Shown in pieces: positions 46,900-60,513 of a stretch of 64,000 nucleotides of DNA. Within the stretch, counting starts at the first letter, position 1. Each line of letters opens with the position of its first letter. Position numbers and translations under genes: made by a program. A model generated the notes under the pieces. The model had not been told where the DNA came from. It did no database searches and saw nothing but the letters and a program-made list of their open reading frames with translations. Origin of the DNA: Cercis canadensis (Eukaryota; Streptophyta; Magnoliopsida; Fabales; Fabaceae); assembly GCA_003255065.1 (NCBI GenBank), contig QAOA01006617.1, forward strand, positions 524,427 to 588,426. Direction: 5' to 3'.

Positions 46900-49800
46900 T
46901 GTTGATCACAGTCCACAGAGCTTTGGGATGCACTTTTTGAAGATGAAGGCAGAGACTGCTCGTGCATTCCATAACTATCTTCTAAGGTTACCTTTGACGA
47001 TCCAAGTCAAATATTCTTGTTGTTACATCATTTTTCTTTAATTAATATTTTCTTTAAAGAAGGTTACTGACCTAAAGAGAAAGTTGTCCTCGTTTATTTT
47101 AATTCATTATTTCAATGACCTTTTTCACATATCAAAGAGATATGACATGACAGCATTAATCATTAATGATATAAAAATATTTAATCTTGGCCGATTATTT
47201 TATAACGATTAAGATTAATTACTTTTCACATTATTAGTTGTTATACTGACATGTCAAAGAAGTATATGGTAAAATCTCTCTTTTTTCAATTGTCATTTTC
47301 TTGTATTGTCAAAAAAAAAAAATCTTTTCTTAAACTTGAGCATCTTACCCCTTAATTTATTTGCATTTTTATTTGCAATTAATATCCCCTGATAGTATTT
47401 CATCATTCAAATTTAGGGCGCTTTAACAATAGTACTCAAATGTGACATTCATGTATTTAAAATTTCCTAAAACATAGTATGTAACTATGTCCAAATATAG
47501 GGGCAATATGTCTGTTTTTTTATTAGATTAATTAATAAGGAACTTTACAAAGTTTCTTTTGAGTTACTTAAAAGGTTTTGCTATTCTAACTCATCTATTT
47601 GGACTTAATTTTGGATTAATTTAGTATAATTTTTCTGTTAGGAGAAATTACAAATAATGTAAGTAGATGATCGATTAAGAGGTAAATTAAAAATTCAAAA
47701 AAAATTAAAATTTGAGTAATAGGTAAATAATAACTACAATTATATATCTAACCAAAATTATTAATTGAATTCCCTCAAAAAAAAATTATTAATTGAGTTA
47801 TAGATATATTAAAAAAAAATTAGAAATCTCTTAAAATTCCTTTTGAATAAGTTATTTAGTGATAACACAATTAAAAATACAACTGGTATAAGAATATCTC
47901 AAAAAGATTAAGGTCTTAAGTTTGAGTTTTCATTCTCTCATATTCTTAATTCAAAAGTTTAACTCTATTTATGTAATGATAAAAATAAATCATTTAGTGT
48001 AAATGATTTAAATACTATTTAAACTTTTGATAATGTCATTTGCTGCAAAGAAAATGGCCTTTTTGAATGAAACTTTTTTGCGTTTGTTAGAGAGATTTAT
48101 GCAATTTGAAACTCAATCCAAGTTTAATAATTAATCAACAAGTATAAATCTTAAAGAAAAAGAAGTAATGCAACGAAAGGGAAGGAAGAAGAAAGAAAAA
48201 GAAAGTAAGAAAGGAAAGAGAGCTTGGAGGAGTGGGAGAAACTTCAACAACCTCATCATTACACATGGAGCCAATTTATTGGGCCACGTGGGGAAGTAGT
48301 AGCTTACCTGTATGGTCAACTTATTAGTTGTGGCCGGTCCTTTGCTCATCGTGTCCCCTTACGTGTCTTGCTTTTATTTCTGCCACGTACTCTTTATGAT
48401 AATAATGCAATCTAGAGAGATTGCAGATCTCAGCGATCACCAACCAGTGCAAATATGAGTTTATCCCAACGAAAGAGACTGTGAATGTGAATTATGTGAT
48501 AGAGTAGAAATAGAATGTCCTCTTTTTCATTTTTTTTAATGTTCATTTTTCATTGCCGCCAATGGAGCACGGCCCATACCATGCAAACCCTATTCTCAAA
48601 ATGTGAGAGACTCGAAGCAGGTTTAACTTATGGGCCTTTATTATCTGATGGAGCAATTGTTAATTTGGACTTACAAGGCCCATCTTTATTTATTTATTTA
48701 TTTTGTTTTTTCTTTAATATAAACTTGATTTGTAAATGAATTCTTTTATGAAACTTGTTTGTAATCATATTAATTTAGGAATTGATTTCATTTAGAAATA
48801 ATCCTTTGTATATTAAATCGGGATTTATAAATCCTATCATATTTGGTGTAATTTGCAAATCATTTCTATTTAAATCAAATTAATTAAATGAATTTGTGAA
48901 ATATTTCAAATACATTCTTNTATTTCAAATACGTTCTTACGAATTTCTTAGATCAACATAATAGGGTACTCAATTTTGTTTGAATTCAAGATTGTGAGAG
49001 ATAGCAAGCTGGTTGAATCAAAATGGAGCATGTAAATGATATGATTTTAAGTCTTCTAATTCATGTATGAGCACCAAGATTTAAACTATGAAAGTCTCAC
49101 CACGAACCCATATCCAGTAGCTTCAATCTTAACTTTGTCAGTTTTTCTTGGTGCCAAACTGGGTTCTAAATGGTCTTCATTTTCGTAAATGAATTAATTC
49201 TTTTGGTCCATGAAATTAAGATGTTTTCCTTTTCAAATAAATCTCGATTAAATATATTTTTGCTTGTTATTTTTTAGGTTAGCATGAGCAAATTGAGTTG
49301 ACGGAGGACAAAATTGACACATTTAAAATTACTACAAATAATCAGTTGCTAACTACTAAATAAGACAAATTTCATACAAACCAAGTACTCAGCTGAGAAC
49401 GTGAACATCTTTTTGGGATCATTATATTAATCTTATTATTTTAAAAATACTTATTTGCATTGCTTATGTTAAGCACAATTTTAAAAGCCTAAACAGCCCA
49501 CGGTTTTGAACCAAAACCACGGTACAAGGAATATTTTACCCTGGAAATATATTCGATTAATTAATTAACGTTAACACCTTGATATTCTTAAAATATAGTT
49601 TAAGCATGTTTAAATATGTAAATGGCACTTAGCTAAAATATTTAATCAGTTTGAAATCCTCATGAATAACATGACTGGTTAAATATTAATTCCCTTTAAT
49701 GTCAGATAGATACATATACATATATGTATATATATATATATAATATGACCAGATCCGGTGACTGTAATAAAATAATCCATAAAAAAATGGATAACATATT

Positions 49801-50400
49801 ATTAATCATAATTGTTGTTATGTACGCCATGTGAAACCGATGTTTGAACATAATCTACATTGGATTTACTTGTAGCTTTTGATATTAGAAACAAAAAACA
49901 TATCAAAATGGAGAAGATTGTTGCCTTTTCATCCTTTCTGTGGTTTCAAACTGTGTCTTGGAATACAAAAGGCATCATCACATGGCGATAATAATTGTAA
50001 ATATATAAATTTCTGGGATAATCAAATACAATGCTTGGTTCCTAAGCATCCTACTTTCTTGTAATGTAATATTCTAAATGTTTTAGGATTATTCGAGCGT
50101 GGGTTTTAGCTGCATTATGCTTTCTTTCTTTGTCCACAGGGAGAATAAACTTTTGACTCACCCTATCTGCTGCGGTCTCCTCAAGGTAAATAAAAGCCGG
50201 TCAAGATTTCAAAGATTAAAAACGAAATGACAGAGAGAAACTGTGAAATCACACTAGTGAGATCCCTACTTGGTGTAGAACATTAATTGGTATTGCACTT
50301 CTTGGAAGCTTCTACTTATATATAATACATATATCTTCTTCCTATTAAATTGATCTCATAATCTTGAGCAGTGTTTTAAGGGGTAGTTGATGTCAATGCC
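46900..50400. other. AT-rich intergenic region
   Basis: No gene supported. Four GGCCCA/TGGGCC (site II-like) motifs occur between 48280 and 48690, with a less AT-rich stretch at 48540-48690, but no transcript structure could be built. A single-N joint at 48920 has duplicated flanks (atttcaaatacattctt). A (TA)n tract is at 49718-49742. Confidence 0.35.
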
Positions 50401-50411
50401 AGAGGGTTGTC

Positions 50412-50609
50412 TTGCATCTAGCTAGGAAAGAGGATCATGTGTGCTTGTTAAACGAGTTACTTTATGACATGAAATTAATAATCCAAGTCCTAGACATTAT
50501 ACAATACAAGAGGTTTAAAGGATTTGTGAAATATATGTTGATGGATATGTTAATTCCAGTGATGAAGAAAGTTGAAACCAAGAAACAAAGTATATATGTT
50601 GAAGATTAA
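50412..50609 (+). mobile_element. Ty1/copia retrotransposon fossil (reverse-transcriptase fragment)
   Basis: A short remnant with residues resembling the copia reverse-transcriptase stretch around EDHVCLL and YKRF. It is old, very short and clearly broken; no LTRs or other parts were found nearby. Confidence 0.55.
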
Positions 50610-50619
50610 CTAGTTAAGT

Positions 50620-53600
50620 AATAAGTTTCAGAAATTGTCCCCCTAACCCTAACCCTCACCATTTCCTTTATGCCTTAACAACATCCCAAATGCACCAAAC
50701 CCCAAAATTGACTCCCTTCCCTCTTAGCCTTTAGTTGAATATATCAAGTTATTTATCCTAAAAAAAATGTCAAATATATTTTGGAGAGTTGTACTAGATC
50801 TCAAAATATTGATTTTATTAATTATTATACATTTTCATTTATTTTCATAAAATACTTTTTTAATAATAATAGTTTTGGTTTAGCCGTTTAATGTTCTACA
50901 TACTAACAATTTGTAGTTTCAATTATACTTTTTTTTCTCATTTGAAGTTGAAGTCTGGCTCCACCACTGGAGAGGGTAGGTGGCAACTTGTCCCAAAAGA
51001 GCTGCATTATGAATTTGCTGCAATTCTTCCATAAGCGCTAGTCCAAAAGTACATTGTTGTCAGGTTATATATGTTCACTGCCTTTAATTTGGCTTTAATA
51101 TAATTTAGATGATAACATTCTAGTCAACAATCGTGTTATCTAGAATGGAAGATGATCACTTGGTATTGCTGGTAAGTCTTGGGTTGGAGCAACAAAGTAA
51201 TGGTTCTTCATTGCAATACCTAGACTAGAGCACACAATCCAATGGGCAATAAGAATCTAGTCTACTATAGGAGGACAAACTCCATTTTTTTTGCTTAACG
51301 ATAACTAAGTTGAACCCCAAACTTAAAAATTCAAGAACAAAAATGATACAGAAATCTTTCAAAAATCAAACTAAAACTTGAGATATCTTTCAAAAATTAA
51401 AATGCATGGTAATTTACAGTTCCAATTGTTGCTTATTATTATTATTATTATTATTTGGGCTTGTCTAATGTGGTGGGTAGCTCTTAGCTATTGTGTACTG
51501 AATTCAGGCAAACAAAAACTAAAACCTAATCTGAATTAGTCTACACTACAGTTAGCATCCATGTACTTTTTGAAAGTGAAAGGGATTAGTTGCAAATGAA
51601 TTGAAGTTAAAAATTGATTAAGAATGCTTTACGGACAAATACAAAAATAATGACACACTGATTGACTAAAATGCATCAGTACCTAGTCATTAAACAAATA
51701 AAATAAAGCTTTCGTTTAACGGAAAAGACATTCATATATAAATCCTTAGCTTTTGTAATATAAGAAAGGTGTATTTCATTGTAAGAGCCACCTCAGAGTA
51801 ATAATGTAAAGTAGTACTAGGTTGTTGGCCATAAGTGTGGCATTTTCTCTAACTCCCTTTAATATAAATATATTTTTTCCCCTCTTTTAATTCTTCTTTG
51901 ACATTTCAAGATAGATACTAAAGTTACATGGCCGCATGAGATTGATCTTTAATCATAAACCATTTATGCCCCACAAGGATAACACCCCTAAGAGATAATA
52001 ATAAATATATAGGACATTGGAATCTAGCTATTTCAATGTTGGATCCTAATAACATGCCCATTTGCCCATTTCATTCTCACTTCCCAACTATTCTTCTATT
52101 TTCAAATTTAAACACAGTTAAAAGTGAACAATGAACTCTAAGCTTTTAAGTAGATATATTCCTCAATATTTTTCAAAGATCCTTTCATTTATATTTTTGG
52201 CCCCTTCAATATTTTCGCATTAACTTTGCCCTTGAATAAGTAAAAGTAGATTTTAAACTTGGGTTATAAGAAACTCACTAATTTTATAAAAATGTAGTTA
52301 CCCATGACCTCTTATTTTGACCATTACTTATTATTTTTTAAAAATTAAAATTGGAATAACTTCATTAAATAGAGGTTGCTTGGTATAAAACGGGTGAGGA
52401 ATGAAATTTGATATGCATCAACCTACAAATCATGTCTGCATACATTATGAATTTTTATCCATTTCTCTTTTACTTCTCAATTTCATAAAATAGAGGATGG
52501 TAAATTTTTTTTCTTTAGACATTTGATAAGATCTCAACGTTATTAAAAGACACCTGAATCAATTCCACTATATGTGTAAGCTATGTAACATACGACATAT
52601 CTTTCTATAGAGCAACTATAATCAATATGATAAATCACAAGTGGAGCTAATGATAACCCATGTTATCCAAAAATAATTAAAGTAAATTAAATTTAGAAAA
52701 GAGAAATAAATAAACTAAAAAAAAAAAGTAACAGCATTTGATAAAGGTAGTCGTTACGCCGAACGAACATTCCAACCTACCTGGCAGCCTGCTCTTGGAT
52801 TGTTCTTCCTATTCTAACTGCTAACACTAGCAAATACTTTTTCGCTCATGTGAGTGGTCCATGATGTTTGAAACTAGAAGGACAGTGCTATATATATAAT
52901 ATAGCTCCTCATGGTTGTAAAATACTTCCATTTAATTCATAGCAAAGTAAAATATTTACTTATGTTAGTTGGCAGGATTTGTTTAATTTTTTGACAAATT
53001 TTTAGAATTAGGGTTGAATTTGATATTACATTCTAAAAAAGATTTCTACTCCATTTTTAGTGGCAAGTAAATTCATCAGGCTGCTTTTCTTGCTGATGGT
53101 TGAAACCAGTCAAGCATTCTTTTTTTAAAAAAAGAAAAGAAAAGAAAAGGAAATCAAGTCAAACATATTTAACCTATCCCATGTTTTTTTCTTTTTCTTT
53201 GCTGAAACCTATCTTATTATTAGTAAACAACAAAAGAAACTTTCTGGTAGATAGATATTTTTTAACTTTTGTTGTTGTTATGTTAACTTGAATTTCTTAT
53301 TTTTTCAAGATGAAGATATTTTGAATTAATGATTGCCCTTTTTAGCTGTGAGAAGAAAGAGAAATCAAAGAAGATTAGTTGTATGAGTTGTTAAAGGTAA
53401 CCACTTAGGTTAAAGATTGAATCATTCTCCTCGTTTAGTTTTTTAAACGAGGCATTGTTTAAAAATTTTATACTTTTTGCTTAGAAGTTTTCATTCCTCT
53501 ACTCATTTTAGACAAAGTTTTAAAGGAAAAATTTCAAGGGGTTGGCCAACTAGTAAAGGTAAGTATGTAACGTGAGAATAGGTGTGTATGGTTAGGTCAC

Positions 53601-55300
53601 AAAACTAAGGCAAGTTCGAGTTTTATCATTGCAATTAAAGATGAATTTTTTTAGATTAGGTCACAAGTAATTTCCTTACACGTAAGTCTTACAGTACATT
53701 GTAGATAACTTATCTTTGAGTGAACTGAGGAAGTAAATAAATCGAAGTGCACGCAAGTTGATTCAAATAACACCTCATTGCCAAACCAAAAAACCACTTC
53801 ATAGCAAAACAAAAGAGATATAAAAGTAAGTTTAAACAAGGTAGCAAAAGAAGATATGTTAGTACACAAAATATATCTACTTTTACTTTTTAGATTTTTG
53901 TTGTTTGGATGTGTTTATTTAGACGGCAAGGACTTCGAATGGTGAATTATATGCTGTAATAGTGATGGCAATAGAGATGTCAGCACTGCCATGTGGGTCC
54001 TGTGAAGTCCTTTAGAATTGGTGGTACATAAGTGGCCATGTTAATTAAGATGGTCAAGTAATAACATTAATTGCGCTGCTGACGAGAAACGACACTGATC
54101 GTAGACTACTTGGATAATGATAACGTTTTTGTTAATTATATCTTAGAAGGACAACACCGTTCAAACTTACAAAAGTAGTATAATGTACCTTTCAACAGTA
54201 ATTTATAATTAATGATAGTAATAATAACGACGATGACTGATAAAAACATAAAGATAAAGACGACAATGTTAAGGGTAATGAGAGTATCATAATTTTTTAT
54301 ATAGTACACTTGGGTTTTGTTTGTTTTAGGAAACATAATGTGATTGTAGAAATTAATAGTTTCAGTAAAAAATGTGTTCTTAGAAAACTTTTCTTGAGCT
54401 GACGATATTTCAATTGTATTTCATTTATATCAGAAAACCTGTTTCCCTTCTTAGAAGAGAAAGTGATCACCATGTCCTCCTTCTTGAAAGGATTTGATAT
54501 TAGCTCTGCTTGGGTCTGCCACTGTTTTGTTTTGTAATGTTTTTAGTTTCTTTGTTTCTTCTTTTGTACACCAAAAAAAAAAAAAAATGGTTTGAGCAAG
54601 GATGACAAGAAAATATGACTTTCATTCAAAATATCCTCAAATTTGAGATTTTTCTTATGACTTAAGTTGAGCTATATTTATCTAATTACGGAATTTGAAT
54701 GTTTTCACTTGTTTATGGTGATTGCTAATATGAATTTGTAATATGATATGCCTATCTTTAAAAAGTTGAAATTTAAAGTTGGATATATACATAATTATGA
54801 AAAGGTACTACAAACATTAAATTTTTTTTGTTAGTATAAAATAAATACAATAACAAGAAAAATCCTTCAATTAAATACTAGGTTTTAAATCAGTTATGAC
54901 AAGCATTTTAACCTTAGCTGATATATTTTTTTAATCAAATTTTTTGTTTCACACTCTGATGATATTAAAGTTTTGTGGTTAGTAAGTATTTAGGTCAAAA
55001 GATTGAGTTTGGAGTAGCGGCTAGAAAATTCATGAAAAAATAACTCGCAACTTAGCCAAGAAACTTGTAACCATGCTCCTTAATTAATGACACACCATAT
55101 ATTACTCACCAGTCGCCACCTTGATCCATAACCATAAATCTTTTTTTTTCCTCTTTCTTTCCTTTTTTTTTTTTTATATATATTTTGGGTGGAAACTAAC
55201 TAAACAGATCCTGCTAGTGAATCATTTTAGTTACTGCATTTGTCCTGCTTTTGGACTTAAACATTTAAATATAGATAGATATCTGCGTCCTAATTAAGTT
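50620..55300. other. AT-rich intergenic region
   Basis: No gene or structured element was supported in this stretch. It has simple repeats such as (ATT)n at 51435-51455 and scattered poly-A/T. A short cccctaaccctaaccct tract at 50640-50656 is telomere-like but only two or three units long. Confidence 0.35.
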
Positions 55301-55302
55301 GA

Positions 55303-55437
55303 TTAATCATTCAATAAGACAGAAAGATGTGGATTTGTTGAGAATATGCAGGCATGCAGTACTAATCCAACGAACATGAAGATGGCATTTCCGGCTTTAT
55401 AAACGGCAGCATCATTGTAATTAGTGGCGGCGGCCAT
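55303..55437 (-). CDS. Candidate 44-aa small membrane-type ORF
   Basis: ATG at 55437 in a favourable context (ATCATGGCCGCC), TAA at 55303. It starts MAAATNYNDAAVYKAGNA, followed by a hydrophobic stretch (IFMFVGLVLHACIF, about residues 19-32) that could span a membrane. The first half is distinctly GC-richer and less repetitive than its surroundings, which suggests present or past coding use. A GTACTG donor-like site after residue 25 means it might instead be a first exon. No family recognised. Confidence 0.3.
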   Translation of the reverse strand: MAAATNYNDAAVYKAGNAIFMFVGLVLHACIFSTNPHLSVLLND

Positions 55438-56274
55438 GATGTATTGTCGATGAAACTCGCTTCACTTTTGTTAAACAAAAAACTTTCAATTTCAAAAATC
55501 AAATACCAAATTTTCTTCTGCTTAAGATTAGATAAGCTTAAAGAGCAGCAAGATTCCTTATACACAATTTAATATCTTTTCAATCCTGCCTCTTTTTACT
55601 CAATAATTATATCCTCAACAGTACTGTGTTGATTAATGCTGAGTTTGCAAGTAAAAATATCGATCCTTGGTAACATTCAATAAAGTATTATTCAACACTA
55701 ATTAAAAAAACTTCTTGAACAAAATAAAGATTTTAAAAGTATTAGAAGATCAATTACCTTTGGTTGATGAATCTCTGACTTGTGACCCTCTTCCTTTTAC
55801 AATTTAGTGACAGATTCCTTTATTTTTTATGCAGTGGAGGACCATGCGTCCTGAAAAGAAGACTATTGTTGGATTTGATGTTTTTGTTTTTGGCTAATGA
55901 CCATTGGATTTGATGACTCAAAAGTTATACTTGATTTTTATTAATCTATGAACAAAAAGAAATCTAGTATAATGATCATTGAGCAAAAGGGAAATATAGT
56001 CTAACGATTATGATTGCAGAAGCTAGAGAGAGAGAGAGAAAGAGTCTGCCCTATTATATTCAGACGGCGGCAGGTTGGCGAAGAAATAGGCACTTGCCTG
56101 CCATTTACCTCCTCGCAGGTTAATGCATATTCACTTAGCAGTAGAATACTATCCGCGGATATAAAAGAGCTTTAAAACTTTAGAGGTTTTAAATATCAAA
56201 TTTTTTAAGATATAGGAATTGTTTATTTTTTTTTATATATATATACTTTTGGCTACTACTAGATATAAAATTAT

Positions 56275-56765
56275 GGTCTAAATGTATTGTAGGTTTTTAT
56301 AATTTAGAAAATTTTTGAATAAGATTCCAATAATTTTTTTTTTTGGTCCTTATAATTTAAATTTTTTTTAATTGGATCCCTATTATTACTTCCGATTATA
56401 ATTTCTTCAGTTTAATATTAACATAGCAAATGACTTGTTTATGTAATAATAAAAGAAGTTGATGTGGTGCCAAAGTGGCACAAAAATTATCATCTTATCA
56501 AATTTTGGCTCAAAAAAAAGCATAAAAAAATTGATGAGGTAGCAATTTTTGTGCCATTTTGGTGCAATGTCAGTTTTGTTTATTGCCACATAGACATGTC
56601 GTTTGCCATATCAACACTAAGCTGACGGATTTATAATCAGAGATTATGACAGGGACCCAATTAAACAAATTTAAACTGTAAAGATCCCAAAAGATGAAAA
56701 AAAAAATCATAGGGACTTGATTCAAAATTCGTTCAAACTATAGGGATTTACAATATATTTAAACC
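56275..56765. mobile_element. Mutator-like foldback MITE, 491 bp
   Basis: Arms of more than 150 bp are inverted copies of each other: the left begins GGTCTAAATGTATTGTAGG and the right, complemented, begins GGTTTAAATATATTGTAAA. Both continue with gattccaa/aagtcccta, then ggtccttataatttaaa/gatctttacagtttaaa. The flanking 9 bp are TAAAATTAT (56266-56274) and TAAAATCAT (56766-56774), one mismatch, typical of Mutator-like insertions. No coding content. Confidence 0.8.
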
Positions 56766-56779
56766 TAAAATCATTCAGC

Positions 56780-59310
56780 AACTCTAGATTTGAACACAAA
56801 ACCTACAAACCTTGAGGACAATTTCAGTATTACTCAACTACAAGTTGTTTAATAAGATATAACAATTATATATCTTATTACAACTAATAATTCTTCCGAA
56901 GAAATACAAGCATACATTGGAAAATTATTTTACTTATCTCTTAAAATTTTTGAAATTTCATATTCAAATATTTCTTTCTCATATTCTTAGCTAAAAAGTC
57001 TAATTTTATCTATCTAATGGTTAAAAGAAATCTTTTCTAAAAAATCTTACAATTGATAATTAGATAACATTATCTCTCAATTAAAGCGGAAACTTGTACC
57101 TTCATTAACTTTGGGAAGAAAAAATCATGAAAATTGATGTGAATGTTGCTTTAAGTTCTTACTTTTTTTNTTTAATAATTTCTATACATTTAATTATTTT
57201 GTAATGAGCTGTTAGATTTAATTTTAGTGATAAGGAATTTGAATAGTTAATAAAAAAAATTTAGATTCAACCTCCATATCGCTATATAATAATTAAAAAA
57301 ATCTTTCCAATCAAAGTATGTAAAAAGAAGTGGAGCGTTTAAGATGCTGCTTTGCTTTGCCTAGTCAAATTATTAGATTCAAGTTGTGAAAATTTGGGAG
57401 CTTTTCCATATTAGGGTTTTCTTTTCCCTTTATGATTTGTGTGTTTAGAAACTATATTTGGTTAGCTATGCATCTAATTTATTTTGTAGAATCCACTATA
57501 TATCTCTAGTTTTATTTTACTTTATGGGTATGCTTCATCTAGAATTCAAGCCAAAATCAACTAAATAATGTTCTCAATGATATTGTTGTTATCATTTTTT
57601 AAAAAAAATAAAAAGTGATCTAGGTGATACCCTTTCCATCACAGAATTTTTTTTTTGGCAGCGTGTTTCATTTTTAGAAAAATGGATCTTATTGAAGAAA
57701 TTATTTTATCGTACGTAAAATGAATCAACTTAATATTTGATTTGATCTTAGTGTCATGGCATTGTTTCATGTAGAAGAATTTTGCTTGTCGGCCATTGTA
57801 TCAATATGAATTAAGAATCACAAACCATATATATATATATATGGTCTCTTGCAGGTGTGATTGTTAATTGCTATAATTTAGGAGTCATGGCAACCATTAT
57901 TGTGACTATGACGGCTGTCATTTGTAGCAGCCATTATAATGACAAAATCTTGAGATTTATGTGTCCTTTGAAGTTGGGATGTTTTCTTCAATTTTTTTCC
58001 TTTTTTTTTTCCTAAATGGCAATAAAAGATTTACAGTATCAGTATTTTCTTAGGCAATTGGGAGATTCAACTAAGCTTTTCCTTCTTTCTCTTTTTTTAA
58101 CTAATCTTTTCATTTATTTATTGATGTTTTGGATTTGGTATCGCAGCAATTAGATATTTTCATATTATTATAGTATGCATCGTGAAGATTTCCATAAAAA
58201 ATGATGCTGAGTCATTAAAAGTTTATGGCAACATTTATGTTGTGTTCTAAAGCTTGAAGTTCATATTATAATATTAGATCATAGAATTGGGAAGTTTACA
58301 GTTAATCCAAAATATTTAAATGAGATCTTACATGCAATAGATATACCTAGCACATGTTAAGAAATTGCCTTGACCTGATTTTATTTGAGTGTTGCAGATT
58401 CTGTAGCTAAGGAGCTGAACGTACATTACTTTTCATGTCAACTTGTTCGAGAAATCTTAAGAGTGGTTGATAAGATTGTGATTTCAATATTTTATATTAA
58501 ATATATGCTAAAAGTTAAATTAACTCAGGTGAATTTAGGAGAAATTTCCTTGTAGAATCATTAATCCAAGTACGGATGGTTTGCATTTGATCAAATTGAA
58601 GAGATGGATATTAGTCCAAAACACCACATGAATATAAACTGATAAGACACCACCTGCAGAATAACAATAAGAAATAAGAAATAAAGGAAACTTTTTAGAT
58701 GAATGAATTCAAGAATGGTGGACACTATCCTATCCCTCTCTTAGAAGGGGTAATGCTACTCCCTCACCCAATTGAGTGGGTACTATTGGATGAAATTTAC
58801 TAAGTGATTTTGTTATTATTGCAGGAAAACATGTTTGAATTCTTCATTCATAATAATTTCTTTCAAGTTATTATGTGTGGTTTAAATAGTGAAGAGTTTA
58901 ATTTGTTTGTTATGATCAGAAATTTAAACCTTCATGCTTTCATATATAAAAATAATAATAATAATAATAATTTGTTTCAAGCCAAAGAGCTTTGGCTCAA
59001 CCACATTGCCATTGTGCTAAAAGCGTGACCTACCCCAAGTTAAGAGTTCCAACCTTTCATAAACCCTTTAATAAATAGCATTGAGTGTTTTACTTACCTG
59101 GTAAAAATCTTTTTGACAAATATATAATTTCTCTTATTTCAAATACATTAAATGCTAATGAATTTTAAATTCATAGTTGTATATCGCAAAGTCTAATTGT
59201 ATTTTTTTTTTTGTGTGAAAGAAATATTACTAAACTAGCGAGTTCAAAGTGGTACAAATTTTACGTGAATGTAATCCCTCAATCACTTTTTTTTTTTTAG
59301 AGTTTATTAT
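56780..59310. other. AT-rich intergenic region
   Basis: No gene supported. A single N is at 57170 in poly-T. (AT)n occurs at 57826-57842 and (AAT)n at 58950-58970. A stretch at 58978-59060 has weak A-box/B-box-like features (ggctcaaccaca, gagttccaacc) that could be a SINE relic, but there is not enough to call it. Confidence 0.35.
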
Positions 59311-59317
59311 TCTTAAG

Positions 59318-59665
59318 TTTTTAATATTAGAGGAAAATACATTTGGGTTCTAAATATGGAGAATTTTAGTTTAGTGCCTTTTATATCATGTGAAATGTCT
59401 AAAATATTTTTTGATGCTATACGGTTATTTTGTTAAGATATGTAGTTATCATTTGGTGCTATATGATTATTCTATTTATATATGTGGTTATTTTTTCGTG
59501 TTATGTTGTTATTTTGTTTATATATATAATTATTATGTTCAAAAATAAATGTAATAACCACATAGCACTAAGAGATATTTTAGACATTTCACACTGTTTA
59601 AAAGGCATCAAACTAAAAGTTCCCATATTTAGAACTCACGGGTCTTTTCCTCCAACATTAAAAAC
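59318..59665. mobile_element. Long-arm foldback element, ~350 bp
   Basis: The left arm (gtttttaatattagaggaaaa.. through tgaaatgtctaaaatat, ending near 59410) is inverted at the right (atattttagacatttca.. to tttttcctccaacattaaaaac), arms over 90 bp with scattered mismatches. The centre is TA-rich. Target duplication not resolved. Family probably Mutator-like or another MITE group. Confidence 0.7.
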
Positions 59666-60513
59666 CCATGGATCTTTTTCTCTTTGTTTTTTTTTTTTTT
59701 CTGAGAAAAAGAAGTTTTATANAAGAAGTTTTATGGTTGATTTCATTGAACTACCCACTTAAATCCATATCATCAAGACATAGGTATTCTTGATAATAAT
59801 AAGACATCCCAATATAGAGTGGTGAAGCTAGCTATGAATAGCTAGAAAAGTATCACTAACAAGAACGAACAGCCTAAAATAAAATAAAATAGAAAAACCT
59901 TATTCTCTTCCTCGGTGCATATTTGGCTAGTCCATCAAGACGAAACCTCCCTTCTCTGAAGATCTGAAAAGCGCTGCAACGTGTTCCTGCAATTGTCCAC
60001 CAACGTACTGTAAGGATGGGTTAATTTTATTACAACCTTGATAGTAGTGGTTCTATCATTATACATCCTTCTTTCCCTACCTCATGATGTTTATGTTGTG
60101 ATTACCAACATTTTTCTTTTACTTATTACATTAGATTTTATATTTCTAATATTCATTATGAAAAATTGTTGGTATAATTTTGATCAAGTAACAGTACAAT
60201 AGAGTTGTACATAATTAAATAATGAATTATCATGTATAAAAAATATCGTTGAAAATATTTATTGTTTGTGAAAATTTTTACGTTGATATAGCTATCATCT
60301 TTTTTATTTAATGATAGTTTAATGTACACTAAAAAAAATTATTAAANTGTACACTAAAAAAAAATTATTAAAACTAAACTGCTTGTCACTATTGAAGTCG
60401 TCCTTAGAGTATATAAATTTTGTATTTGAACCCAAAATCCTAATCAAAAATATAAAAAAAAAATAATTGTTAAAATTATTTACTACATTTTTTGTTGTTG
60501 TTCATATAACATT

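Noticed and set aside
58978-59060. Possible tRNA-derived SINE
   Set aside because: A-box and B-box resemblance is weak, and no tail or target duplication was found.
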